The translations under genes were made by a program, and so were the position numbers. A stretch of DNA of 64,000 bases from Candidatus Gastranaerophilales bacterium (lineage in GTDB: Bacteria > Cyanobacteriota > Vampirovibrionia > Gastranaerophilales > Gastranaerophilaceae): contig CANPYW010000001.1 of the NCBI GenBank assembly GCA_947588745.1, positions 62,001 through 126,000 on the forward strand. The letters are read 5' to 3'. Positions 48,207 to 56,287 of the stretch are shown here, in pieces; the first letter of the stretch is position 1, and every line of letters begins with the position of its first letter. The notes below the pieces were generated by a model. It did no database searches. It was given only the letters and a program-made list of their open reading frames with translations, and was not told the origin of the DNA.

Positions 48207-48225
48207 AAGACCGCAAAGCGGTCTT
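48207..48225 (+). terminator. Short stem-loop after the small unknown gene
   Basis: AAGACCGC and GCGGTCTT form an 8-bp GC-rich stem with an AAA loop. The tail TGTCCTTATTTATA is only partly T. It is a probable weak terminator 39 bases after the stop at 48167. Confidence 0.6.
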
Positions 48226-48256
48226 TGTCCTTATTTATACATAAATTTTTAAGTTA

Positions 48257-48265
48257 TGATATAAT
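48257..48265 (+). promoter_or_regulatory. Extended -10 promoter of the NfnA-like gene
   Basis: TGATATAAT fits TGnTATAAT, with no obvious -35 box. Transcription would start near 48272, about 27 bases before the GTG start, leaving room for the AAAAGGAGG ribosome binding site. Confidence 0.5.
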
Positions 48266-48298
48266 ATTGTTATTAAGTGAAAAAAGGAGGTTATACAA

Positions 48299-49147
48299 GT
48301 GGGTTATAAAATACTGGATAAAAAAGAATTATGTCCAAATCAGTATGAATTAAAAATAGCAGCACCTTATGTTACAAGAAATGCTAAGGCAGGCCAATTT
48401 ATTATATTTAGAGTGGAACAAGACGGAGAAAGAGTTCCCATTACGATTGCAGACGTTGATAAAGAGCAAGGAATTTTAACTGTAGTATTTATGGCTGTCG
48501 GTTATACAACAAAGAAGCTTGCACTTTTGGAGGTCGGTGACGAAATATTAGACGTTGTAGGGCCTTTGGGCAAACCTACCGAAATAGAAAAATACGGTAC
48601 AGTTGTTTGCGTAGCAGGCGGTTACGGGGCAGCTCCATGTTATTTGATTTCAAAAGCATTCTACGATGCAGGCAACAAAGTTCACATGATTATGGGTGCA
48701 AGAAACAAAGATTTATTATTCTGGCAAGATAAAATGGCTAAAGCTTGCAATGAACTTCATATTGCAACAGATGACGGTTCTTTGGGACATAAAGGCTTTG
48801 TTACTGAGGTTTTAGCCGAAATTATGCAGAAAGAAAAAGTTGATTATGTTATAGCCGTTGGGCCTATGCCTATGATGAGAGCAGTTGCAAATTTAACAAA
48901 AGATAAAAACATCAAAACGGAAGCAAGTATGAACCCGATTATGATTGACGGAACAGGCATGTGCGGAGCTTGCAGGGTAACCGTCGGAGGAGAAGTTAAA
49001 TTTGCGTGCATTGACGGCCCTGACTTTGACGCTCATAAAATTGATTTTGATGAAGTAATAAACAGAACAAAAATATACAAAGACCAGGAAAGAGCAAGAA
49101 GCGAAAACTGTAATCTTTTAAAAAAAGCTGATGCGGTATTAAGATAA
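48299..49147 (+). CDS. NfnA/SudB-like FAD and [2Fe-2S] oxidoreductase subunit
   Basis: A 282-aa ferredoxin-NADP reductase-fold protein. The N-terminal FAD barrel contains KAGQFIIFRVEQDGERVPIT. The NAD(P) domain contains VVCVAGGYGAAPCYLI. The C-terminal cluster-binding region reads MNPIMIDGTGMCGACRVTV and KFACIDGPDFDAHKIDFDE. That end is the hallmark of the small subunit of NADH-dependent ferredoxin:NADP oxidoreductase (NfnA) and SudB. The large GltD-like subunit that normally follows is absent, and a 59-aa Cys protein is there instead. The start is GTG with a perfect AAAAGGAGG site 8 bases upstream. Confidence 0.88.
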   Translation: MGYKILDKKELCPNQYELKIAAPYVTRNAKAGQFIIFRVEQDGERVPITIADVDKEQGILTVVFMAVGYTTKKLALLEVGDEILDVVGPLGKPTEIEKYGTVVCVAGGYGAAPCYLISKAFYDAGNKVHMIMGARNKDLLFWQDKMAKACNELHIATDDGSLGHKGFVTEVLAEIMQKEKVDYVIAVGPMPMMRAVANLTKDKNIKTEASMNPIMIDGTGMCGACRVTVGGEVKFACIDGPDFDAHKIDFDEVINRTKIYKDQERARSENCNLLKKADAVLR

Positions 49148-49158
49148 AGGAGTTATTA

Positions 49159-49338
49159 ATGGCTAATTCAATTCCAATCTGTCCTTTAATGAGTGCAGGT
49201 AATGAAATAAGTATAGTTTGTGCACAAGAGAATTGTGCGTGGTATATGAAAAATTATAAAACTTGTTCTGTTTATCTATTGGCACATAATGCAGTATTGG
49301 ATATCAAAGAGAAGCAAAATCAAAAAACACCTCAATAA
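49159..49338 (+). CDS. 59-aa four-Cys protein downstream of the NfnA-like gene
   Basis: A short ORF starting at ATG 49159 with AAAGGAG just before it and only 11 bases after the NfnA-like stop. The protein starts MANSIPICPLMSAGNE. It contains Cys at residues 8, 21, 26 and 36, in the pattern C-x12-C-x4-C-x9-C (ICPLM, VCAQENCAWYM, KTCSVYL). This could bind zinc or an Fe-S cluster. Similar small CPLM...C....CAW proteins exist in anaerobes as I remember, without a known role. Co-transcription with a redox subunit suggests an electron-transfer or regulatory link. A terminator overlaps its last codons. Confidence 0.75.
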   Translation: MANSIPICPLMSAGNEISIVCAQENCAWYMKNYKTCSVYLLAHNAVLDIKEKQNQKTPQ

Positions 49339-49351
49339 GAGGTGTTTTTTT
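49326..49351 (+). terminator. Intrinsic terminator overlapping the end of the four-Cys gene
   Basis: AACACCTC (49326-49333) and GAGGTGTT (49339-49346) form an 8-bp stem with a five-base loop that contains the stop codon. A run of T follows. The 5' arm encodes the last residues of the small protein. Confidence 0.88.
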
Positions 49352-49428
49352 CATTAAAAACTCAAGTAAATAAGGCAGAAAAAACAATAAATTATTAAAT
49401 ATACAATATTATTACACTTAATAATTTA

Positions 49429-49437
49429 TGCTATTAT
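49429..49437 (+). promoter_or_regulatory. Extended -10 just before a GT-C gene, leaderless
   Basis: TGCTATTAT fits an extended -10 and ends only 6 bases before ATG 49444. Transcription would begin at or next to the start codon. No Shine-Dalgarno is present. Confidence 0.4.
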
Positions 49438-49443
49438 ATATAA

Positions 49444-50835
49444 ATGCAAAATTCAAAAAATTTTAATATTTTCTTACTGATAATATATATTTTGATAACT
49501 TGTACATCAATATTTTTTCATGAAATATGGAGAGATGAAGCTCAGGCCTGGTGTTTAGCAAGAGATTTGAATTTTATTGATTTATATACCCAGACGAGAA
49601 TAGAAGGTCATCCTTTCTTATGGTATTTAACCTTATTTCCGTTCACAAAAATGCATCTTCCCGTTGAAGCTATGCAAATTTTAAGCACAATACTTGCTTC
49701 ATTATCAGTAGCATTATTAATTTTTAAATCTCCTGTCAATAAATTCATAAAGTGTTTAATTATATTTAGTGCCGGCATGCTATATTATATACCTTCTATT
49801 GCAAGGAATTATTCACTAATTCCCTTATTACTATTTTCATGTGCATATTTATATCAAAAACGGGAAGAAAAGCCCTATTTATACTTATTTTCCATACTTC
49901 TCTTATCCAACACACATATCTACATGCTTGGCTTCAGCCTAATAAGTTATTTTTGTTATCTGTATGAAATAAGAAGAAAAATTAACAAAAAAAATATAGT
50001 TCCAATTTGTATATTATTTTTAAATTTTTGTTTTATTGGCATTTCTCTTTTACATTCCATGCAGGAAAATTACGTAATTTCAGAGAAAATAAATAATACT
50101 TTAAACTTTGCCGATACTTTTTTATTGATATCAAACGCTTTTGTATACAAAATATGTGCGATTTCAGCATTTTCAAGAAAATATATAAACATCATAGGTA
50201 TAACACTATTTTATATACCGCTCATAATATATCTATATTCTCTTTTTAAAGCTGATAAAAAAATTTTTTTAATATGTTCAACAGGCATTACTTATATATT
50301 TCTGGCATTTTTATATGTATACTTCAACGGTATTTTATACCAAAAAATGTTTTTAATACTATTAATACTCATATTTGGATTATGGAATATCAAAGCAGAT
50401 AAAATATCAAAAATAAGTTTTAGTATATTATTTATTTCAGGACTAATAATTGCACCTATAGTTATTAGCGAAGATATAAAATATAACTTTTCAGGCAGTA
50501 AAGATATTGCAAAATACATAAAAGCGAACTTAAACTCAGAAAACACTTTTATATGCGTAGGAAATCCTTACTTATTTTCAGGTATTTCAGCCTACTTACC
50601 GGATAAAAAATTTTATAATATAGTCACAGAAACTTATATTACATATTATACTTATAATAAAACCGGAAATAATTTAAAATCTGCTTATCCTGAAAATACT
50701 TCTTACAGCATTGTTACAGATGATATAAAAATACCGGATAATGACCAATTAAAGATGATATATAAATCAAGCAAAACAAATTTAAGCAGTAAAACACAAA
50801 AAGAAATTTTCAAAATATACAATGAAATAAAATAA
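49444..50835 (+). CDS. GT-C-like integral membrane glycosyltransferase
   Basis: A 463-aa polytopic membrane protein with about ten helices. The first periplasmic loop has EIWRDEAQAWCLARD, and the acidic DE pair there is the catalytic signature of GT-C enzymes (ArnT, PMT, GT39 and GT83-like). A small soluble tail follows (about 355-463). Such enzymes move a sugar from a polyprenyl-phosphate carrier to lipid A, protein or glycan on the outer face of the membrane. It is followed 14-17 bases later by a second GT-C gene. GC content looks lower than in the housekeeping genes. Confidence 0.75.
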   Translation: MQNSKNFNIFLLIIYILITCTSIFFHEIWRDEAQAWCLARDLNFIDLYTQTRIEGHPFLWYLTLFPFTKMHLPVEAMQILSTILASLSVALLIFKSPVNKFIKCLIIFSAGMLYYIPSIARNYSLIPLLLFSCAYLYQKREEKPYLYLFSILLLSNTHIYMLGFSLISYFCYLYEIRRKINKKNIVPICILFLNFCFIGISLLHSMQENYVISEKINNTLNFADTFLLISNAFVYKICAISAFSRKYINIIGITLFYIPLIIYLYSLFKADKKIFLICSTGITYIFLAFLYVYFNGILYQKMFLILLILIFGLWNIKADKISKISFSILFISGLIIAPIVISEDIKYNFSGSKDIAKYIKANLNSENTFICVGNPYLFSGISAYLPDKKFYNIVTETYITYYTYNKTGNNLKSAYPENTSYSIVTDDIKIPDNDQLKMIYKSSKTNLSSKTQKEIFKIYNEIK

Positions 50836-50852
50836 ATTATAAAGGTAATGTG

Positions 50853-52388
50853 TTGAAAGAGAAAGAAAATCAAGAATTAAAAAAGAATTCAAATTTTTTG
50901 TATCCGATAGTTATAATTTTAATTATTTGTTTCGGGATATATTTAAGAACACGATTATATTTATTTCAAGCGGAATTTTGGCTTGATGAAGTAATGACTT
51001 CATTATCATTTATAGATAAAAGCATTAAGGATTTATTTTTGCCGTTAGAAGCGGAACAAAAAGCTCCACCATTATATTTATGCACTATTTACTTCATTGT
51101 TAAAATTTTTGGCTTCAATGAATTATCATTCAGATTTATTCCCTATATTTCAGGCTGTTTATCCTTAACAGCATTTTATTTTTTATTAAATTCATTTGTA
51201 AAAGATAAAATAGGAAAGATATTCGGACTTATACTTTTTGCAATATCCATTCCGCTTATTTATAATTCCGCAGAATTTAAACCATATTCAAGTGATACTT
51301 TAATATGCATATTACTTTTAATTTTTTATCAATATGTTTATTCCAAAAATAAAGTTATAATTAAAGGTGAAATTAAACAAGCATTACTATATACAATCAT
51401 AACTATTTTATTAGTATTTTTCTCTTTTCCGGCTTCATTTGTTATTTTTTCAATGGTCTTAACAAATTGTTTATTTGAACGAAAAATAACCATTCAATCA
51501 ATTTTTATAGTTTTAGGAATTATAATTGCCTCAAGTGCTGCCTTTTTGACTGATATACAAGGCTATGGTTTTTTACGTGATTTTTGGTGGCAAAAAGAGA
51601 GTAAAAGTATAGTTTTTATGTATAAAACAAGCATTAAATATTTTATGAGCAATCAGAATGATAAATTTTGCTATTCTTTTACAGTGCTATTATTAATAGG
51701 TCTTATAATTTTATATAAAGATAAAAAACAATCAGCTTGCGTATTATTAATTTGTATAGCAGTTCCGATAATTGCAAATCTTTTAAAAATATATCCGTTT
51801 GAAGAAAGACTTATTTTATATTTACTGCCCATATTTTTACTATTAACAGCAAAAATATTTGATTATCATATTTTTAATATTATTTCCGGAAAGCACGAAA
51901 TAATTCAAAAAATATTTTTATGTACAGCTTTAATTATGGTAATTAATATAAAAGTTCCTTATTTGAATTTTTCTCAAGATAATTTAATCGATTACAGAAG
52001 ATATGATGATTTTAAGCGTTCATTAGGATATAGACGTGAAATGAAAAAAATAAGTTTATATATATTACAAAACTACAATAAAGACATAAAAATATTATCA
52101 ACTAACGAATTTTCACATTATGTAAAATTTTATAATAAATACTACAATATGAAAAAGAATATATGCATAAACGTTTTGGGCTGGGATAATAACGGAAAAA
52201 TTACGGATATAACAAACAAATTTATTAATGAAAATTACGAAAAACATCCGATGTGCTTTATCAGCAGAAATGATGAATTCTATTTTAGGAATTGGAAAAG
52301 AAAAGAATTAAAAACTATGCTGGATAAAAAACATATCCCGTATGAAATCGAATACAAAGGAAATGTTTATTTTGTTTATACTTTATAA
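50853..52388 (+). CDS. Second GT-C-like integral membrane glycosyltransferase
   Basis: A 511-aa polytopic membrane protein with the acidic loop motif AEFWLDEVMTSLSFID and KAPPLYLCTIYFIVKIFG, typical of GT-C proteins of the PMT/ArnT superfamily. The helical core runs to about residue 365, then comes a soluble C-terminal domain of about 145 residues. The start is TTG 50853 or GTG 50850. AAAGG at 50841-50845 suits the TTG better. An ATG at 50848 is out of frame. It forms a pair with the gene before it and is convergent with the methyltransferase gene. Confidence 0.75.
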   Translation: MKEKENQELKKNSNFLYPIVIILIICFGIYLRTRLYLFQAEFWLDEVMTSLSFIDKSIKDLFLPLEAEQKAPPLYLCTIYFIVKIFGFNELSFRFIPYISGCLSLTAFYFLLNSFVKDKIGKIFGLILFAISIPLIYNSAEFKPYSSDTLICILLLIFYQYVYSKNKVIIKGEIKQALLYTIITILLVFFSFPASFVIFSMVLTNCLFERKITIQSIFIVLGIIIASSAAFLTDIQGYGFLRDFWWQKESKSIVFMYKTSIKYFMSNQNDKFCYSFTVLLLIGLIILYKDKKQSACVLLICIAVPIIANLLKIYPFEERLILYLLPIFLLLTAKIFDYHIFNIISGKHEIIQKIFLCTALIMVINIKVPYLNFSQDNLIDYRRYDDFKRSLGYRREMKKISLYILQNYNKDIKILSTNEFSHYVKFYNKYYNMKKNICINVLGWDNNGKITDITNKFINENYEKHPMCFISRNDEFYFRNWKRKELKTMLDKKHIPYEIEYKGNVYFVYTL

Positions 52389-52407
52389 ATAATGCGTATA
52401 AACTTAA

Positions 52408-53283
52408 CTAAACTTTTTGAAATAAATATATATATTCATGCTTAAAGATGTAGAAACCGCCATTTAAAGCCCTATACCGCCACAAATTAGCAGTTTTACC
52501 TTTAGCCCGTTCATTGCCTTCCATATTTTTTACAATTACGGCTTTCATCTTAAATCCGAGTTTTCTCATTATAGCCGCACAATCTGAACTGAGCGGAACT
52601 ATTTCTCCGTTTGCATATTTATCCCCAATTATCAAAGCTGCAAATCTATTTTTTTCAAGCATATCATAGCCATTTTTAGCAGTCTTTTCAAACAAGCGGT
52701 AAAATTCTTCAGTTGAACTACAATTAGACAAATCTTCTTTTAAGTCCGAAAACTTAATAATATCATCATAAGGCGGATGAAGAATAAGAAACTGAGCCTG
52801 TTTTTTACGCATTACATCAAGTCTTGCCTGAATTTTTTCCTGAACATATTCAGAGGAACTGTCAGCACATATAATATTTACATCCGTAACAAGTTCTTTT
52901 GGCGAAAACTTACTTTTTACTATATCAACTTGATTTGGCTTCAATTCAACACCAATGCAGCGTCTTTGCATATTTTTAGCTTCTATTGCGGATGTACCGG
53001 AACCTAAAAATAAATCAAGAACGACATCACCTTTTTTTGTAAATCTTTCAAACAATTGCTGTGCAATTTGAGGAATATAATTGCCATGATATTCGTTAGA
53101 ATGACCATGAGTATTATCTCTTGAAGCAAATTCCCACCACGTATCAGTTTTAATATGCTGATAATTTTTCCAATTATTTAAGTCAATATCGCTGTACGGT
53201 TTTGTTTTTACTTCTTTTACAACCCTCAATACAGGTTGTTGTTCTGATATTTTTACTTTTTTTGTATTATTTATTCTTCCCAT
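52408..53283 (-). CDS. Orphan DNA methyltransferase (amino-group, HPPY motif)
   Basis: A 291-aa SAM-dependent DNA methylase of the N4/N6 amino type. Motif I is DLFLGSGTSAIEA (about 94), followed by RRCIGVELKPNQVDIVKSKF. Motif IV is LILHPPYDDIIKF (about 168), where the usual D/N/S of D-P-P-Y is His. WWEFASRDNTHGHSNEYHGN near the N-terminus is like the substrate-side segment of this class. Motif I precedes motif IV. There is no restriction enzyme or specificity subunit nearby. It may regulate genes epigenetically or come from a mobile element. RNA methylation is an alternative. Confidence 0.8.
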   Translation of the reverse strand: MGRINNTKKVKISEQQPVLRVVKEVKTKPYSDIDLNNWKNYQHIKTDTWWEFASRDNTHGHSNEYHGNYIPQIAQQLFERFTKKGDVVLDLFLGSGTSAIEAKNMQRRCIGVELKPNQVDIVKSKFSPKELVTDVNIICADSSSEYVQEKIQARLDVMRKKQAQFLILHPPYDDIIKFSDLKEDLSNCSSTEEFYRLFEKTAKNGYDMLEKNRFAALIIGDKYANGEIVPLSSDCAAIMRKLGFKMKAVIVKNMEGNERAKGKTANLWRYRALNGGFYIFKHEYIYLFQKV

Positions 53284-53407
53284 ATTTAACCAAAATGAAT
53301 ATTACATCTATTTGTTTAGTATATAAAATTTTTACTTTATGTATATCATATAAATTGATGATTTTTATATAAAAAACACACTGTTAAAATTTAGATAATA
53401 AATATGA

Positions 53408-53413
53408 TATAAT
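53408..53413 (+). promoter_or_regulatory. Putative -10 box for the WG-repeat gene
   Basis: A perfect TATAAT lies 30 bases before ATG 53444. No convincing -35 box is visible. Confidence 0.35.
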
Positions 53414-53443
53414 TTTTTCATAAACTGGTTGAAGGAATTGTGT

Positions 53444-55153
53444 ATGAAAAAAATTTTATCATTATTTTTATCGTTCTTAATTTTATTCATTTCAGGGCTA
53501 CCGATTATGGCAGTTCCCGTTAGTGAAGATGAAAATCTTGCTGCTTCCCTGCTTCAATATAAAGATGTAGAAAAAGGCACATATACGTTTAGAAGTAAAA
53601 TCCCTGACAATATCAAGATAAAAAAGCAAAACGGGAAATTTGGAGTTATAAATTCCGAAAATAATAGTGTTTTAATTCCGTTTGAATATGAAAAGATAAA
53701 AAAACTCGGTAAAGATACCGTAAAGGTAAAAAAGGACGGGAAATGGGGCGTACTTACAAATAATAACAAACTTGTTATGAAGAATGATTTTGAAAAAATT
53801 TATATTATGAGAATAAATAACAAAGCTCCCAAAGATATTATTCATTCTATATATTTTGGCAAAAAGAACGGCAGCTTATATGCGGCAACTCCGGGAAGAA
53901 CCTCCAAAGATATTTTTGAAAAAGCTTTTAATAAAAATAACGAACTTTCCTGGATTAAGTTTTACAATTATCCGAAAGAAGGTATAATTGTTGTTCAAAA
54001 ATCTGATAAATACGGATTTTTAATGACAAAAGGTTCGGAATCCTGGCTTATAATGCCTGAATATGAAGATTTTTATATTCAAGATAAAGGCACAACCGTA
54101 TTTCAGCAGTTTCAAATATCCTATTCAAATCCTGACTATATAATAGTCAAAAAAGACGGGAAATGGGGTATATTAAATACAGACGGTACAATAAGCGTTG
54201 ATTTTCAGTATGAACAAATTGTTATGCTCGAAGCTACCATTGATGAGGACATTGATAAAATAGGTGATAATCTTGTTTTAACATATAAATCCATAACTTT
54301 TCCGCAAGAGAACTATTTAATTGCAAAAAAAGATGGAATGACGTATATAATTGATAAAAAAGGTAAAATATACGCTCAGAAAAAAACTGTTAAAAACGAG
54401 ATTACATTTAATGATACGTCATCAAAAGATTTTTTAAACGAAATTTATAAAGAAAATAATGCTAAAGCATTTGTCAAATTTAAGAATTATCCTAAGTATG
54501 GCATATATGTAACAAAAAACAAATACGGAAAACAAGGACTTGTAATTTCAGAGCCGGAAAAAAATTATATAATTCCTCAAGAATATGATGAGTTTAAATT
54601 TCAAGACTCAAATACGGGGATTTATAAACAGCTTGGAATTTCATTTTCCGACGGAAATTCAATACTTGCGAAAAAAAGAGGAAAATGGGGATTAATAGAT
54701 AAAAATAACAATATTATTCAGGACTTCAAATACAATAAAGCAATTATACTTGCTGCAAGACCTAAATCCAAAGCATCTTTTGACAAAAACGGAGTTACAA
54801 TAGAATATGAAAGTATTGATTTTCCCAAAAGCAATTTAATTCTTGTAAAAGAGAACAAAAAATACGGCGTAATAGACAGAAACGGAGAGGTAATAATACC
54901 TTTAAGACATGAATTTGTTAAGAAAGAATACATAGACCAATATGCACTTAAAGACGGCGATAAAATTGCAATGTTATATGATGATAATTCATTAACGGAT
55001 AACGTCCTTTTGGCAAATTCAGATGACTCATTCGGGCAAAAAGTGCTTTCAAATACCGGTTATGTTCTTGGATGTATAATTGCAATACCGGGATTTATAA
55101 TATTAAGTCCGTTTTTAATATGGATGTTTCTTTCTTTTGGCGGTGGGTGTTAA
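53444..55153 (+). CDS. Exported WG-repeat protein with internal duplication
   Basis: A 569-aa protein with a signal peptide (MKKILSLFLSFLILFISGLPIMA). At least six WG-type units follow (NGKFGVIN, DGKWGVLT, DGKWGILN, RGKWGLID and KKYGVID among them). The middle is two long homologous modules of about 150 residues each (roughly 160-310 and 345-495). The C-terminus has a hydrophobic anchor (GYVLGCIIAIPGFIILSPF). WG repeats form beta-propeller-like surface modules of poorly known role. I chose ATG 53444 with AAGGAA upstream. The next gene starts one base after its stop. Confidence 0.85.
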   Translation: MKKILSLFLSFLILFISGLPIMAVPVSEDENLAASLLQYKDVEKGTYTFRSKIPDNIKIKKQNGKFGVINSENNSVLIPFEYEKIKKLGKDTVKVKKDGKWGVLTNNNKLVMKNDFEKIYIMRINNKAPKDIIHSIYFGKKNGSLYAATPGRTSKDIFEKAFNKNNELSWIKFYNYPKEGIIVVQKSDKYGFLMTKGSESWLIMPEYEDFYIQDKGTTVFQQFQISYSNPDYIIVKKDGKWGILNTDGTISVDFQYEQIVMLEATIDEDIDKIGDNLVLTYKSITFPQENYLIAKKDGMTYIIDKKGKIYAQKKTVKNEITFNDTSSKDFLNEIYKENNAKAFVKFKNYPKYGIYVTKNKYGKQGLVISEPEKNYIIPQEYDEFKFQDSNTGIYKQLGISFSDGNSILAKKRGKWGLIDKNNNIIQDFKYNKAIILAARPKSKASFDKNGVTIEYESIDFPKSNLILVKENKKYGVIDRNGEVIIPLRHEFVKKEYIDQYALKDGDKIAMLYDDNSLTDNVLLANSDDSFGQKVLSNTGYVLGCIIAIPGFIILSPFLIWMFLSFGGGC

Positions 55154-56287
55154 ATGATTGAAATTTATGATAAAGAAAATATAAACGAAATAAAAAAAAG
55201 CCTCACTAATAATCAAGAGGCTTTTTTTAATTATTTTGAGCCTATAATGCAATCGGGAATTAACTGTTTTATCAAAAATATTAATTGCGAAATTAAAATT
55301 TTAAAAATTAATGATTTGCTTATTCCCCTCGTTTTTACAGATAGAAATTATGACGATTGCCTTTATACGTCACTACTTTCTCACTACATCAAATATATAA
55401 GTGAAGAATTTGATAAAAAAAATTCAAAGTTTAATTTTATTTTAAAATTTATAGAAAAATATCTTATCAAAAACGAAATCAACAAAACAATATACGTAAA
55501 TCAATGGTTTATTTCAACCAATTTGTACCCGGCATTAACAAAAGATGATATTCAAGAAATTACGGATTTTCTAAAAATCAATTATAAAAATTATGCCATA
55601 GTTTTTAAAAATATCATTAAAGAATACGATACAAATTTATATGAAAATCTCAATAGACAAGGATATAAAGAAATCATTTCACGTCAAATTTTTATAAATG
55701 ATAAAAAAATGACAAAAAATTCAAAACAACGTGCAAAGGTAAAAAAAGATTTTAAATTTTATATTAATTCGAATTATAAAGCATACAAAGTTCAAAACAA
55801 CGATGATTATACGAGAATAAAAGACATTTATACAATGCTTTATATTAAAAAGTATTCAAAATACAACCCTTTATATACAGAGGAATACTTTAAACTAACG
55901 GCATTTAATCCTATATTTAATTTAACAGTATTCAAAAATAAAAACATAATTGACTCGATGTGCTTAACACTTGCAAACTCAAACGTCATGACAGCACCCG
56001 CAGTAGGTTATGATTTAACTATGAGCAAAGATTTAGGTTTATACAGAATTATCTCTGCTTATATTGGTGAGCTATACAATAAAAACTACGCTATATTCAA
56101 CATGAGTGCGGGAATAGGCGAATTTAAAATGCAAAGAGGAGCTAAACCTTATTTTGAATACCTAATGATTTACTATAATCATTTACCTGCAAATAAAAGA
56201 ATTATGTTTTATATCTTAAAATCTTTCGTTAATAAAATAATTCCAATATTGTGTAAATATAAATTATGCGGTTTTGTCCGATTATAA
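55154..56287 (+). CDS. GNAT-like acyltransferase (BioF2/FemAB-like)
   Basis: A 377-aa protein beginning directly after the WG-repeat stop (TAAATG), so it is translationally coupled. The C-terminal half has the order found in BioF2-like/FemAB-type GNAT domains. LTVFKNKNIIDSMCLTLANS is followed by PAVGYDLTMSKDLGLYRIIS, then AIFNMSAGIGEFKMQRGAKP, and a final basic region. A basic stretch (SKQRAKVKKDFKFYINS) lies just before it. The N-terminal half is not recognised. It may transfer an acyl or aminoacyl group. Its last 6 bases overlap the convergent amidohydrolase gene, linking it to the cluster. Confidence 0.65.
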   Translation: MIEIYDKENINEIKKSLTNNQEAFFNYFEPIMQSGINCFIKNINCEIKILKINDLLIPLVFTDRNYDDCLYTSLLSHYIKYISEEFDKKNSKFNFILKFIEKYLIKNEINKTIYVNQWFISTNLYPALTKDDIQEITDFLKINYKNYAIVFKNIIKEYDTNLYENLNRQGYKEIISRQIFINDKKMTKNSKQRAKVKKDFKFYINSNYKAYKVQNNDDYTRIKDIYTMLYIKKYSKYNPLYTEEYFKLTAFNPIFNLTVFKNKNIIDSMCLTLANSNVMTAPAVGYDLTMSKDLGLYRIISAYIGELYNKNYAIFNMSAGIGEFKMQRGAKPYFEYLMIYYNHLPANKRIMFYILKSFVNKIIPILCKYKLCGFVRL

